Notes: generated from the sequence alone by a model not told the origin. Shown: positions 40,637 through 49,729, counted from the first letter of the stretch. The stretch is 64,000 nucleotides of DNA from Harryflintia acetispora (GCA_004340125.1 SLUK01000003.1:174501-238500), one strand, 5' to 3'. Translations and numbers: made by a program.

Positions 40637-41863
40637 ATGTATGTACTGAAAGGCCGGGTTATCGACGGCAACGGCGGCGCGCCCATCGAGCGGGGCGCGG
40701 TGGCGGTGGAGGGCAACAGGATCATAGCGGTCTGTAACGAGTGGGAATACCCGGTCCCCGAAAACGCCGAGGTGATCGAGGTCGGGGACGGGACCATCCT
40801 GCCCGGCTTCATCGAGGGGCACTGCCACTTGGGGCTGGGCGACGACTATTTTCGCATCTACCGCGAGCATGCCTACCACGCGGTCTGCCGGGTGGTGAGC
40901 GAGATGAAGGTCCTGCTCGACGGGGGCTTCACCACGTTGCGGGAGTGCGGCGGGATGACCAACTATCTGAAAGGCGCCTGGGAGGAGGGGCTGATCGACG
41001 GGCCGCGCATCTGCTCATCGGGCAGATGCGTGATCCAGACCGGCGGGCACCTCGATTACATCAAGGACTTCCCGATCGAGTTCACCAAGCATCACGACCG
41101 CAACTTCGCCTCCGAAATTGCCGACGGGGTCACCGAGGTGCGCCGCACGGTGCGCATGCACTTCCGGGAGAAGTGCGACTTCATCAAGGTGATGGGGACC
41201 GCGGGCGTAGCCTGCCAGGGCAATAAGCTCTTCACCCGGGAGTATTCGGACGAGGAGCTGCGCGCCTTCGTGCAGGAGGCGGAGAACTACGGCAGCTATG
41301 TGGCGATCCACGCGCACGGGATCGACGGAATCCGTGCGGCGATCAGGGCCGGGGTGCGTTCGATCGAGCACGCCTCCTACATCGATGAGCGCGCCTGCGA
41401 GGATTTGATGAAGATCGGCGGCTGGATCGTTCCGACCCTGGCCACCGGCCATATCTCGCTGCAAAACCTCGACAAGCGCGCCCCCTGGGTTGGGCCCAAG
41501 CTCAAGGCGGCCTGCGCCAAGAAGGGGGAGACCCTGCGCCTGGCGCATGAGATGGGGGTCACCATCGGTTTCGGCGCGGACTACGGCGGGGGCGAGGTGA
41601 CGGATTTTCGTCTGGATGGGCTGGAATTCCCGCTGCTGGTCAGCGAAGGGGGGCTCAGTCCCATGGAGGCGATCGTGGCGGCCACCAAGACCGGGGCGCA
41701 TATCGTCATGCGCGAGCAGGAGCTCGGCACCCTGGAGTGCGGGAAGCTGGCCGACATCGTCGTCTGCAAGGGGAACCCGCTGCAGGACATTGCGCTGCTG
41801 GCAGACCAGGAGAACATCAAGGTGGTGCTCCAGGACGGCAAGGTAAAAAAACGGATTGACTGA
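40637..41863 (+). CDS. amidohydrolase, prolidase/imidazolonepropionase-like (paralog 3 of 3)
   Basis: A third 408-residue paralog, more diverged. The metal motif is EGHCHLG instead of DTHVHMG; Lys in CDFIKVMGT, His in AIHAHGIDG and SIEHASY, and Asp in GADYGGG are kept. WQHIDERAPW of the other two is replaced by LQNLDKRAPW, and ITVHGNNG by VTDFRLDG, so the substrate pocket is likely different. It starts 16 bp after paralog 2 with GAGGGAG upstream and ends the operon at a strong terminator. Confidence 0.9.
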   Translation: MYVLKGRVIDGNGGAPIERGAVAVEGNRIIAVCNEWEYPVPENAEVIEVGDGTILPGFIEGHCHLGLGDDYFRIYREHAYHAVCRVVSEMKVLLDGGFTTLRECGGMTNYLKGAWEEGLIDGPRICSSGRCVIQTGGHLDYIKDFPIEFTKHHDRNFASEIADGVTEVRRTVRMHFREKCDFIKVMGTAGVACQGNKLFTREYSDEELRAFVQEAENYGSYVAIHAHGIDGIRAAIRAGVRSIEHASYIDERACEDLMKIGGWIVPTLATGHISLQNLDKRAPWVGPKLKAACAKKGETLRLAHEMGVTIGFGADYGGGEVTDFRLDGLEFPLLVSEGGLSPMEAIVAATKTGAHIVMREQELGTLECGKLADIVVCKGNPLQDIALLADQENIKVVLQDGKVKKRID

Positions 41864-41873
41864 GCCAATATTT

Positions 41874-41928
41874 AAATAAGCCTCTGTGGAAAGGGCAGAC
41901 ACCCTTTCCACAGAGGCTTATTTTATCT
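41874..41928. terminator. strong bidirectional terminator
   Basis: A perfect 22-bp stem (41874-41895 with 41902-41923) around CAGACA, flanked by A- and T-rich ends. It separates the amidohydrolase operon from the convergent AraC-type gene. Confidence 0.92.
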
Positions 41929-41952
41929 TGATTCAGTCCGGTCGGCGCGGAT

Positions 41953-42354
41953 TCATTTTTTTCCCTCTCCGGGCCGCCTCACGGTCGAGCGGTACTTGCT
42001 GGGGGTCATGCCCTGGAAGCGGTAGAAATTGCGCTGGAAGGTCTTGACCGTGTTATAGCCCACCTCCACGGCGATGTCCACCTGGGGATGGTCGGTCTCC
42101 ACGAGGAGCTGGCAGGACTTGTTGATCCGCAGGTAGTTGACGAAATCCCCGAAGTTCTTTTCCACATACTGCAAAAGGATCCGGTTGATCTCGACGGCGC
42201 CCATCCCGAAGTTTTCGATCAGATCCTTCATACGCACGTCCTCCTGGTAGCGGCGGTAGAGGTAGGCCACGATCTCATAGCTCTTGCGGGTCTCCTTGAT
42301 CTTGCAGATGTCGCTCACCCGCTGGTAGGCCTTGCGGTATTCGGTGATTTTCAT
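41953..42354 (-). CDS. 3' part of a frameshifted AraC-type regulator (second DNA-binding domain)
   Basis: A 133-residue reading frame that carries an AraC-like helix-turn-helix domain: VRMKDLIENFGMGAVEINRIL and HPQVDIAVEVGYNTVKTFQRNF, closing with MTPSKYRSTV. Its ATG (42354) overlaps the TGA of the upstream half (ATGA). The frame upstream of the ATG continues the protein logically (LFAKVNMKITEYRKAY completes the first AraC domain), so the two halves were one gene. It might still be made by translational reinitiation at the overlap. Confidence 0.7.
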   Translation of the reverse strand: MKITEYRKAYQRVSDICKIKETRKSYEIVAYLYRRYQEDVRMKDLIENFGMGAVEINRILLQYVEKNFGDFVNYLRINKSCQLLVETDHPQVDIAVEVGYNTVKTFQRNFYRFQGMTPSKYRSTVRRPGEGKK

Positions 42355-43205
42355 GTTGACCTTGGCGAAGAGAGCTTGGACATGTGCGCGGGGTCCACAT
42401 AGCCCAGGATTTCGGCGAGCTCCTCCAGCGTCAGGTCGGTGTAGAGCAGGAAGTTGCTCGCGCGCCCGATGCGCATTTCGTCGATCAGGTCGTAAAAGGA
42501 ATGCCCCATGGTGTTGCGGATGTAGGTGCTGATGGTGGATTCGCTCAGATAAAAGCTCTGGGCGAGCTTTTTGAGCGTCAGGTTTTCGTTGAGGTGCGCG
42601 TACATGTACTGGAAGAGCACGACCTTCTGCGCATCGCTGCCCTGGCGTGCGGGCAGCTCCTTCGCGGGGGTGACCATGCGGCAGAACAGGACGATCAGCT
42701 CCAGAATCTTGTTGACGGTATAGATCCCGGCGAGCTCGAGGGTGTTTTCCGACACCAGCAGAGATTCCCGGCCGGTCTCCTGCTCGATGGTGCCAAAGAT
42801 GGCCCGGATCGTCTCCTGCTGCTCCTTGTCGCAGTAGACGATAGGCTGCGCGGACATCCTTTCGATGATCTGAAGCGGCTTGTTTTCGGTATTGTAGTAG
42901 CTGCGCAGGAGCATATTCAGCGTATCGAAGCAGTAGTCGATCACCTTGCATTGCAGGTGCTTTTCGACCTGGCTTATGCGCAGGACCTGCCAGGGATGGA
43001 GCGCGACCAGCATGCCGGGCAGGACGTCGTATTCGACGTCCTGAATTTGCAGCTTCCCCTTGCCGGAGGTGAAAAAGAAAAAGCGGGAGCGCTGAAAGAC
43101 AACCGGACGGGTGGGCGTCTCGATGATCTGTACATCAAAGCTGTAGAGCTTGCGCTTGTCGAGGCTGGAACAAAACGGGGGAAGGATGGATATAAATTCA
43201 GACAT
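42351..43205 (-). CDS. 5' part of a frameshifted AraC-type regulator (cupin plus first DNA-binding domain)
   Basis: A 284-residue frame. The N-terminal cupin-like domain (about 20-85, FQRSRFFFFTSGKGKLQIQD) is followed by a helical region and an AraC domain (LTLKKLAQSFYLSESTISTYI, LTLEELAEILGYVDPAHMSKL). After SKL the frame runs into SSPRST and stops. A CTCTCT run (AGAGAG on the plus strand, 42369-42374) sits exactly at the break; removing one CT restores a 416-residue protein with two AraC domains. ATG 43205 has GGAG 6 bp upstream. It would control the divergent operon at 43495. Confidence 0.75.
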   Translation of the reverse strand: MSEFISILPPFCSSLDKRKLYSFDVQIIETPTRPVVFQRSRFFFFTSGKGKLQIQDVEYDVLPGMLVALHPWQVLRISQVEKHLQCKVIDYCFDTLNMLLRSYYNTENKPLQIIERMSAQPIVYCDKEQQETIRAIFGTIEQETGRESLLVSENTLELAGIYTVNKILELIVLFCRMVTPAKELPARQGSDAQKVVLFQYMYAHLNENLTLKKLAQSFYLSESTISTYIRNTMGHSFYDLIDEMRIGRASNFLLYTDLTLEELAEILGYVDPAHMSKLSSPRST

Positions 43206-43231
43206 CATATACTCCAAGGTGAAATTTTATC

Positions 43232-43258
43232 GTTTGTTCTGCCCGTGGGCAGACAAAC
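43232..43258 (-). promoter_or_regulatory. hairpin in the leader of the AraC-type gene
   Basis: GTTTGT-T-CTGCCC pairs with GGGCAG-ACAAAC around a 2-nt loop, with one bulged base. It lies between the promoter and the start at 43205. It could be an attenuator or an operator. Confidence 0.5.
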
Positions 43259-43274
43259 CATACGCCATGTTTTA

Positions 43275-43303
43275 ATTATAGCACCCGCCCATCCAAATCG
43301 CAA
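43275..43303 (-). promoter_or_regulatory. promoter of the AraC-type gene
   Basis: Minus strand -35 TTGCGA (43298-43303), 17-bp spacer, -10 TATAAT (43275-43280) with extended TGC. Confidence 0.7.
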
Positions 43304-43391
43304 TGGAGGGCGAATCGGATCGAATCCCATCGGATGTTCGGTTATTGGGTGACGGCAAGCATTCTACCGGCGGGGATGGAAACCGGATAAT

Positions 43392-43446
43392 ATCCAGTAA
43401 AGCCAAAATTTTTCCATTGAATCCAGTACAAAAAAGCCCGTATAAT
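43392..43446 (+). promoter_or_regulatory. promoter with direct repeats upstream of the eight-gene sugar operon
   Basis: A -35 TTGAAT (43417-43422), 18-bp spacer and -10 TATAAT (43441-43446). The 8-mer ATCCAGTA occurs at 43392-43399 and again at 43421-43428, overlapping the -35. Direct repeats are the usual form of AraC-family sites, so the divergent AraC-type protein is the likely ligand; this is inference. Confidence 0.65.
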
Positions 43447-43494
43447 GGTGTTGGGAATTAGAAAATGTTAACAAAAACAAGAGGGGAGGTCCAT

Positions 43495-44397
43495 ATGAAA
43501 AGGTCGAAAATATCAGAAAAATGGCGAGGAAATAATATCTATCCAAACCGGTATGCCGTTTTGTACATCCTGCCTGCGGTACTGTTCATGATCTGCCTGT
43601 GCTTGTTCCCGGTTCTGGTTTTGATCGCCAATTCCTTCACGGATCTGACTATGGTGGGGAAGGAGGTACATTTTGTCGGGCTGCAAAATTTTAAAGAGAT
43701 TCTTTCCTCGCAGGATTTCTACCGGCAGTTCGGGTTGACGCTCCTCTACGTCGCGGCATCGGTCCTGGCGGAGATGGTGCTCGGATTCTTCCTGGCCCTG
43801 TTCTTCCAGGTGTCCGTTCCATTCAAAAGGCTGGCACGTACCCTGATGATCCTGCCGATGGTGGCGACTCCGGTGGCCATGTGTTTTTTATGGAGCATCA
43901 TGTATAACCCCAAAATGGGAATTCTTAATTACCTGCTCTCCCTATTCGGGATTGGGCCGCAGCCTTGGGTTTCTTCACCCGCAACCGCCATCTGGTCGAT
44001 TATCCTGGTGGACATATGGATGAATACACCCTTTGTATTCTTGATCTTCTCTTCCGGGATGACGGCGTTGCCCCAGGATCCGTTTGAGGCGGCGATTGTC
44101 GATGGCGCGGGGTTCTGGACGTTGATTCGCAGTATACTGCTCCCTACGATCAAGCCGGTTTTTACAGTCGTGCTGATGTTCAGAGTGATCGATGCCTTCA
44201 AGGTGTTCGACCTGATCTACGTGCTGACCGGCGGCGGCCCCGGAAACGCGACCGAGACGGTCAACATCGCGGTATATTTCAGCGCGTTCCGTTATTACAA
44301 GATGGGGCATGCCAGCGCGATGGCGCTGATCATGTACATATTTGTCTTTCTGCTGAGCGTGGCGGTTGTCAAAAAGGGAAAGCTCAGCCTGGCCTGA
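43495..44397 (+). CDS. carbohydrate ABC transporter permease (MalF/UgpA-like)
   Basis: A 300-residue membrane protein with six helices. It shows the EAA loop FEAAIVDGAGFWTLIRSILLP and the following DAFKVFDLIYVLTGGGPGNATE hallmark. ATG 43495 has GAGGGGAGG upstream. It opens an operon that encodes two permeases, an oxidoreductase, the binding protein, a two-component system and two sugar-modifying enzymes. The putative ligand is a sugar or polyol oxidised by the Gfo/Idh/MocA enzyme. Confidence 0.92.
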   Translation: MKRSKISEKWRGNNIYPNRYAVLYILPAVLFMICLCLFPVLVLIANSFTDLTMVGKEVHFVGLQNFKEILSSQDFYRQFGLTLLYVAASVLAEMVLGFFLALFFQVSVPFKRLARTLMILPMVATPVAMCFLWSIMYNPKMGILNYLLSLFGIGPQPWVSSPATAIWSIILVDIWMNTPFVFLIFSSGMTALPQDPFEAAIVDGAGFWTLIRSILLPTIKPVFTVVLMFRVIDAFKVFDLIYVLTGGGPGNATETVNIAVYFSAFRYYKMGHASAMALIMYIFVFLLSVAVVKKGKLSLA

Positions 44398-44412
44398 GAA
44401 AGGAGGTGCAGC

Positions 44413-45267
44413 ATGAAAATGAACGATACGCCGGTATTTGCCGCCGCATTGGGAAAGGGAAAAATAAAATGGCTGACCTGCCTGCTGATCCTGGCCGCGG
44501 TGCTGGTGACCTTTTTCCCGATCTTTTGGCTGATTGAAACGGCGTTTAAGCACCAGGTCGACTTCCTGTCGGTCCCGCCCAAAATCATTTTTCTGCCCAC
44601 ATTGAAGAATTTTCGTTCGGTGCTTGCGCAGAGCGACTTCGCGCTCGCCTATCAAAACAGTACCGTTATCTCACTTTTTGCTGTAGTGTTGAGCACGTTG
44701 CTGGGGGTCCCGGCAGCCTATGGGCTGAGCCGTTTTCGTTTCCCGGCCCGCGGGCTGCTCTCCTTCTGGATTCTTTCCACCCGGTTTATCCCCCCTGTGG
44801 TGGTAGTGATCCCCTTTTTCTTGATTTTCCGGGTGCTCGGCCTTGCAAATACCATCTCGGGAATGGTTCTGATTTATATGGTGGCCTCGCTGCCGCTGGT
44901 CATCTGGATTATGGTGGGTTTTTTCGACGACATCCCCTTTGAGCTGGAGGAAGCAGCCTGCGTGGACGGGGCTTCGCCCATCGCCACCTTCACGCGTATC
45001 GCCGCCCCGCTGATTGCTCCGGGGGTGATCGCCACGGTGATCCTGGCGCTCATCGGCTCCTGGAACGAGCTGCTGTATGCGACCGTGCTCACCGGGCCGG
45101 ATACGCGTACGCTGCCGGTGGCAATCTACAATTTTGTGTCCTATCAGGAGATCGCCTGGGGGAACCTTTGCGCCGCGGGGGTGCTGGCCATCGCGCCGAT
45201 CATGGTTTTTACCGTCGCCATTCAGAAGTATCTGGTCAGCGGGCTGACCTTTGGCGCGGTTAAATAA
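44413..45267 (+). CDS. carbohydrate ABC transporter permease (MalG/UgpE-like)
   Basis: A 284-residue membrane protein. The EAA loop reads LEEAACVDGASPIATFTRIAAP and the end LVSGLTFGAVK is typical of MalG-like subunits. AGGAGGTG precedes the ATG, and the start is 15 bp after the first permease. No ATPase gene is in this operon. Confidence 0.92.
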   Translation: MKMNDTPVFAAALGKGKIKWLTCLLILAAVLVTFFPIFWLIETAFKHQVDFLSVPPKIIFLPTLKNFRSVLAQSDFALAYQNSTVISLFAVVLSTLLGVPAAYGLSRFRFPARGLLSFWILSTRFIPPVVVVIPFFLIFRVLGLANTISGMVLIYMVASLPLVIWIMVGFFDDIPFELEEAACVDGASPIATFTRIAAPLIAPGVIATVILALIGSWNELLYATVLTGPDTRTLPVAIYNFVSYQEIAWGNLCAAGVLAIAPIMVFTVAIQKYLVSGLTFGAVK

Positions 45268-45282
45268 AAGGAGGAGGACAGA

Positions 45283-46404
45283 ATGAAAAAGTACAGGGTG
45301 GCATTTGTTGGGGCGGGTATGATCGCCAATTCCGCGCACCTGCCCGCAATCGGGGAATTGGCGGAACGCATGGAGGTCGTGGGCGTACAGGACGTGCGCC
45401 GGGAGGCGGCCGAGTTTATGGCCGCCAAGCTCGGTGCTCCCGCCTTTGAAGACGCCGGCGAGATGTTTGAAAGGGTGAAGCCTGACCTGGCAGTGGTCAC
45501 CACCCCAAACCTGTCGCATGAACCGCTTTGCAGGCTGGCGCTGAGCCGGGGGATCCACACCGTCTGCGAGAAGCCGGTCGTCCTGACCTACCGGGAAGCC
45601 GCGGGACTGTATGAAACGGCCCGGCGATCGGGCAGCCGTTTTTTTGCGGCGCAGACCATGCGCTTCACCCAGGATTTGTCCTCTCTCTATGAAATTTCCC
45701 AGATGGGGGTATTGGGGGACATCTACTACTGCGATGCCGAGTTTTTCCGTCGGCGCGGCATCCCAAAGTGGGGAATGTTCCATATGAAGGATCAAAATGG
45801 AGGCGGCTGCTTCGCAGACATCGGCGTACATATGATGGATGCCCTGGTCCATCTGACGGGGGCGCAGAAGCTGTTGAGCGTGAGCGGCTGCGCCGGGAGT
45901 CGGCTGGGAGCGTCGGACGAGCAGGTCTATCTTTCGATGGAGGAGGCGGGGGCTTTCGCGGGCGGCGTATTCGTGCCGCGGGAGTACCAAAAAGGGGAGT
46001 TCTCGGTCGAGGAATTTGCCGCCGGACTCGCGCGCTTTGACAATGGACTGAATATTCAGTTCCGAGTCTCCTGGGCAATCAACCTGCCCAGCAGCGAGGC
46101 CATGCAGCTGCGAATCGCGGGTACGAAGGGCGGGTATGCGCTGCCAGGACATCATATTTATACCAAGCTCGGAAATTACCGCGCCGACATTCATCCCACA
46201 GTTGTGGATAATACGAGGAACCAGAAGGGCTGGGGCCACTGGGAGATGTACCGTCATATTCTCGACGTGCTGGACGGGCATTGCGAGTATATGGTGACCG
46301 AGCGGGAGGTGCTGACCACCGCCTTGATCCTGGAGTGTTTTTACGAGTCGGCCAGACTGGGGAGGGAGGTGCTCGCCAAGGATATTGCCCCCGATTACGA
46401 ATGA
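45283..46404 (+). CDS. Gfo/Idh/MocA-family oxidoreductase
   Basis: A 373-residue NAD(P)-dependent sugar or inositol dehydrogenase. The Rossmann fold starts VAFVGAGMIANSAHLPAI (GxGxxA pattern, residues 8-13); the EKP motif is at about 101-103 (HTVCEKPVVL), and the catalytic region contains GGGCFADIGVHMMDAL with the conserved Asp and His. Family members oxidise sugars or polyols at a ring carbon. It is encoded between permease and binding-protein genes, so it probably acts on the imported compound. Confidence 0.9.
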   Translation: MKKYRVAFVGAGMIANSAHLPAIGELAERMEVVGVQDVRREAAEFMAAKLGAPAFEDAGEMFERVKPDLAVVTTPNLSHEPLCRLALSRGIHTVCEKPVVLTYREAAGLYETARRSGSRFFAAQTMRFTQDLSSLYEISQMGVLGDIYYCDAEFFRRRGIPKWGMFHMKDQNGGGCFADIGVHMMDALVHLTGAQKLLSVSGCAGSRLGASDEQVYLSMEEAGAFAGGVFVPREYQKGEFSVEEFAAGLARFDNGLNIQFRVSWAINLPSSEAMQLRIAGTKGGYALPGHHIYTKLGNYRADIHPTVVDNTRNQKGWGHWEMYRHILDVLDGHCEYMVTEREVLTTALILECFYESARLGREVLAKDIAPDYE

Positions 46405-46429
46405 AGAGAAACGATAAGGAGGGAAATTG

Positions 46430-47854
46430 ATGAAAAAGTATTTGGCACTGTTGCTGGCGGGGGTTATGCTCCTGTCCTACGGTTGCGCTTCCGGCAGCGG
46501 GGAACCGGCGGCCAGTAGTTCCGTCCCCACTGGGGAGTCGTCGTCCGCTGAGCCCGCGCAGAATGCTCAGAGCGCCCCGCAAGCCGAGACCGATCCCTAC
46601 GACTTCTCGAGCGCCAAGGTGGACTGGAAGAAATTTGACGGCGGCCAGATCAGGGCCATGCTCTGTAAGCACTGGTTCAGCGATGCGATTGTGGCGAGGC
46701 TGGAGGAGTTCCAGGCGCTGACGGGGATCTCGGTCAACTATGAACAGATCCCGGAGAGCGATTATGCGAACAAACTGCTGATCGAATTTAATTCCGGTGC
46801 AAACCCGCCGGATGTGTTCATGGAAAATTATGCGTGGCTGCCTGCCCATTTTTCCGGTGGCTGGAACCAGGACTTGAAGGCTTATATTGAAAATGCCGGG
46901 CTGACCGATCCGGATTTCTTTAACTTCGACGATTTTATGCCCAGCGCCATCAACTATTGTGAGTACAAGGATACGCTTCCGGGCCTGCCGGTGACCGGGG
47001 AATGGCAGATCCTCTACTACCGCAAGGACCTTTTAGAGCAGAAGGGCATAGCGGTACCGAAGACCTTCCAGGAGCTGCATGATGCGGCGGTGAAGCTCAA
47101 TGATCCGCAGAACAGTATGAGCGGTTTCGTTTCCCGCCTCAAGCGCGGCGTTGGGACGGCGCACGTTTTCGGCGGCTACCTTTACAGCATGGGCGGAGAA
47201 TGGATCACCGTCCAGGATGACGGCAGCGCCACGGTAAACGTCAACACGCCCGAAGGGGTGAAGGCCGCCGAATACTACACCTCCCTCTTTAAGGATGCCG
47301 GTCCGATGGGTGCGGTCAACTACGGCTGGTCGGAGGCGGTGGCGGAGATGCAGTCCGGCAAGGCCGCGATGATGATCGATGCAAACGGTTTCCGCGGCCA
47401 GGTGGAGGACCCGGAAACCTCGGCGGTGGCCGGGAAGATCGGCTACGCCCCCTTCCCAAGCGACGGGGTCCATCCCGCGAAGGTGCACCTCAACCACTGG
47501 ATGCTCGGCCTCTCCTCCCTGGGCAAGAATAAAGACGCCGGCTGGTATTTCCTGCAGTGGGCAACCTCTCTTCCCGTGGCTGAGGCGATTGCGCTGGAGA
47601 ACGGCAACGGCGCACGCAGCTCAATCTGGGAGAACGAGGACTTCATCGCGCGGTATGGCCAGGATTATATCGAGGCCTGCCAAAAGAGCGCGGACTGCAG
47701 CGAACGGTATATTGTCCCGCAGATTGTGGAGCAGCAGGAGGTTATGGACATCATAGAAAGCGGACTCCATGAAATCTATGGCGGTGCGGATGCACAAACG
47801 GTCATGGACGAGGTGCAAGCCAAGTCTCAGGCGGTGCTGCAGCAGATGAATTGA
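46430..47854 (+). CDS. carbohydrate ABC transporter substrate-binding lipoprotein (family 1)
   Basis: A 474-residue lipoprotein. The signal ends LLSYGC, then a Ser/Glu/Pro linker. The mature part shows IRAMLCKHWFSDAIVARLEEFQALTGI, NSGANPPDVFMENYAWLP and the WQILYYRKDLLEQKGIAVPKTFQELH segment, all typical of family 1. ATG 46430 has AAGGAGGG 6 bp upstream; the TTG at 46427 is less likely. Placed after the permeases and the oxidoreductase, not first as in the other operons here. Confidence 0.9.
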   Translation: MKKYLALLLAGVMLLSYGCASGSGEPAASSSVPTGESSSAEPAQNAQSAPQAETDPYDFSSAKVDWKKFDGGQIRAMLCKHWFSDAIVARLEEFQALTGISVNYEQIPESDYANKLLIEFNSGANPPDVFMENYAWLPAHFSGGWNQDLKAYIENAGLTDPDFFNFDDFMPSAINYCEYKDTLPGLPVTGEWQILYYRKDLLEQKGIAVPKTFQELHDAAVKLNDPQNSMSGFVSRLKRGVGTAHVFGGYLYSMGGEWITVQDDGSATVNVNTPEGVKAAEYYTSLFKDAGPMGAVNYGWSEAVAEMQSGKAAMMIDANGFRGQVEDPETSAVAGKIGYAPFPSDGVHPAKVHLNHWMLGLSSLGKNKDAGWYFLQWATSLPVAEAIALENGNGARSSIWENEDFIARYGQDYIEACQKSADCSERYIVPQIVEQQEVMDIIESGLHEIYGGADAQTVMDEVQAKSQAVLQQMN

Positions 47855-47877
47855 TATGGAATCTGCCCAATATCCCA

Positions 47878-47908
47878 GCCCCGGAAGGAGCACCACGCCT
47901 TCCGGGGC
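47878..47908 (+). repeat. intercistronic hairpin after the binding-protein gene
   Basis: A perfect 11-bp stem (GCCCCGGAAGG and complement) with a 9-nt loop and no T-run. Like the hairpin at 36176, it directly follows a binding-protein gene. Confidence 0.75.
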
Positions 47909-47938
47909 CGGGCCCTGTCGCAGAAGGGAGTGGAGCAT

Positions 47939-49729
47939 ATGCATCTTGTAGCCAGGCTGGCGCATAGGCTTGGAAAATTTTCAGTCCGGCTGTTTCTTTT
48001 ATATTTGGCCGGCCTGATCCTCACGGTGGCCATCATTCTCGGAACGGTCAGCGTGCAGTACCGCCGCGCCTACGTGCGCATGGCGTCGCAATACGGTGAA
48101 GGGGTGCTCACAAGGCTGGGAAGTGATATAGACGGGTATTTGCAGAACCTGGTTAGCACGAGCAACCTTGTGCTCTACTATCCGTCGCTGCTCCGGTATG
48201 TCAAAACTTCTTTTCCATCCCCTTATGAGGAACAGCGGCTGCTCAATATGTCCAACCTCCCGGAGCTGGACGGCTTTATTTCGCAGCTGTCCAACCTGTC
48301 GGGGGACGTGCAGGGGGTCTACCTGTTCTGTGAAAATGGACGGATGCTCTACTATGCCTCCGAAATTCCCGGCGAGCCGCTCGTGGAGCTGCTTGAGGAC
48401 AGGGCCTATCAGAGGGCGGACTGGTATGCACAGGCACTGGACGCCGGGGGAAAGAGCGTGGTGATCCGCCAGGCCGACGGTTTTCCCAAGAGGGAGCAGG
48501 GCTTTTTTATAGCGAAGCTCATACGGGATATCAGCAGCGGCCGGGCGATCGGCGGCCTGCTGATCGAGGTCAACGCCACACAGCTCGGCAGGCTGTGCAG
48601 CGCGTATGCATCCGCCGGGCAGGAGGAATATTTTGCAATCCTGGACGAAGCCGGCATGCTGCGCTACTGTGACGGCGGAAGGCCGCTGGCCAAGCTGCTC
48701 GAAAACGGGGAGGCGGAAGCGGCGGGCGTTGGGGATAACGTCTTCCATTGCGGGGGAAGGGAGTACTTCGCCTCTTGGTATCAAACGCCGGGCTACGGCT
48801 GGAAAACGATCCGCCTGGTGCCGATGTCGATCGCCGTGCAGGCGCAGAAAAACGCCGTTTTGATCACTTTGGCGGTCGCACTGGGCAGTGTGTTGGTCTC
48901 CTTCCTGGCTTTCCTGCTGATCAGCCGCCGTCTGGCCAAGCCGATCGGTGAACTGCAGGAGGGGATGCGCCAGGTGGAACAGGGGGACTTTTCGGTCCGG
49001 CTGAATGCCGCCGTTCAGGATGAGATCCACGCACTGTTTCTGAGCTTTAACCGGATGGCGGCCCAGCTGGAGCGGCTGGTACAGGAGGTTTATGTGGAGG
49101 AGATGCAAAAGCGGGAGGCACAGCTCTTTGCGCTGCAGCAGCAGATCAATCCGCACTTCCTTTACAATACCCTGGATTCGATCCAGCTGATGGCGGTCAT
49201 GCAAAAGGATTTCAAGGTCAGCCGGATGATCACCATGCTTGCCAATATGTTCCGTTATACGATTTCCAATCATTTTGAACAGGTCATGTTGAAGGACGAG
49301 CTGGAATATATCGAAAGCTATGTGGCGCTCCAGCAAATCCGCTATGAAAATGCCTTTGCCCTGCAAGTGGACGTGCCTGACACGATGCTCCCCCTGACGA
49401 TCCTCAAGCTCAGCGTGCAGCCGGTGGTGGAAAACTGCATCTATCACGGGCTGCGCGACCAGACCGGCGGCAGGATCACGATTGAGGCGCGCCAATTGGA
49501 AAACGGCTTTCTGATCAGCGTGTCGGACAATGGCTGCGGGATGGACAAGGAGACGCAAAAGCTATTGCGGGATTCGATGGAGAGCCCTGGAGAAAAGGGG
49601 AGCCTGGGGCTGGGAAACGTACAAAACCGCCTGAAGACGGCCTACGGAGCACAAAGCGGGCTGCTCATCGAAAGCGCGCCGGGGAAGGGAACCAGGGTAA
49701 CGCTGCGATTCGTCAAGGGAGATGGTTGA
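47939..49729 (+). CDS. YesM-family sensor histidine kinase
   Basis: A 596-residue kinase. Membrane helices at about 16-38 and 300-325 flank a large outside domain (Cache type by layout). A HAMP domain follows (SRRLAKPIGELQEGMRQVEQGDFSV), then the kinase core with QQQINPHFLYNTLDSIQ, the N-box KLSVQPVVENCIYHGL and the G-box VSDNGCGMD. ATG 47939 is preferred to GTG 47930 for spacing. It senses an outside signal, likely the sugar or its binding protein, and is adjacent to its regulator gene. Confidence 0.92.
   Translation: MHLVARLAHRLGKFSVRLFLLYLAGLILTVAIILGTVSVQYRRAYVRMASQYGEGVLTRLGSDIDGYLQNLVSTSNLVLYYPSLLRYVKTSFPSPYEEQRLLNMSNLPELDGFISQLSNLSGDVQGVYLFCENGRMLYYASEIPGEPLVELLEDRAYQRADWYAQALDAGGKSVVIRQADGFPKREQGFFIAKLIRDISSGRAIGGLLIEVNATQLGRLCSAYASAGQEEYFAILDEAGMLRYCDGGRPLAKLLENGEAEAAGVGDNVFHCGGREYFASWYQTPGYGWKTIRLVPMSIAVQAQKNAVLITLAVALGSVLVSFLAFLLISRRLAKPIGELQEGMRQVEQGDFSVRLNAAVQDEIHALFLSFNRMAAQLERLVQEVYVEEMQKREAQLFALQQQINPHFLYNTLDSIQLMAVMQKDFKVSRMITMLANMFRYTISNHFEQVMLKDELEYIESYVALQQIRYENAFALQVDVPDTMLPLTILKLSVQPVVENCIYHGLRDQTGGRITIEARQLENGFLISVSDNGCGMDKETQKLLRDSMESPGEKGSLGLGNVQNRLKTAYGAQSGLLIESAPGKGTRVTLRFVKGDG

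Noticed and set aside
38093..41863. Tandem similarity considered as a recent DNA repeat or assembly duplication
   Set aside because: The three copies differ at many codons and at active-site loops, so they are real diverged paralogs.
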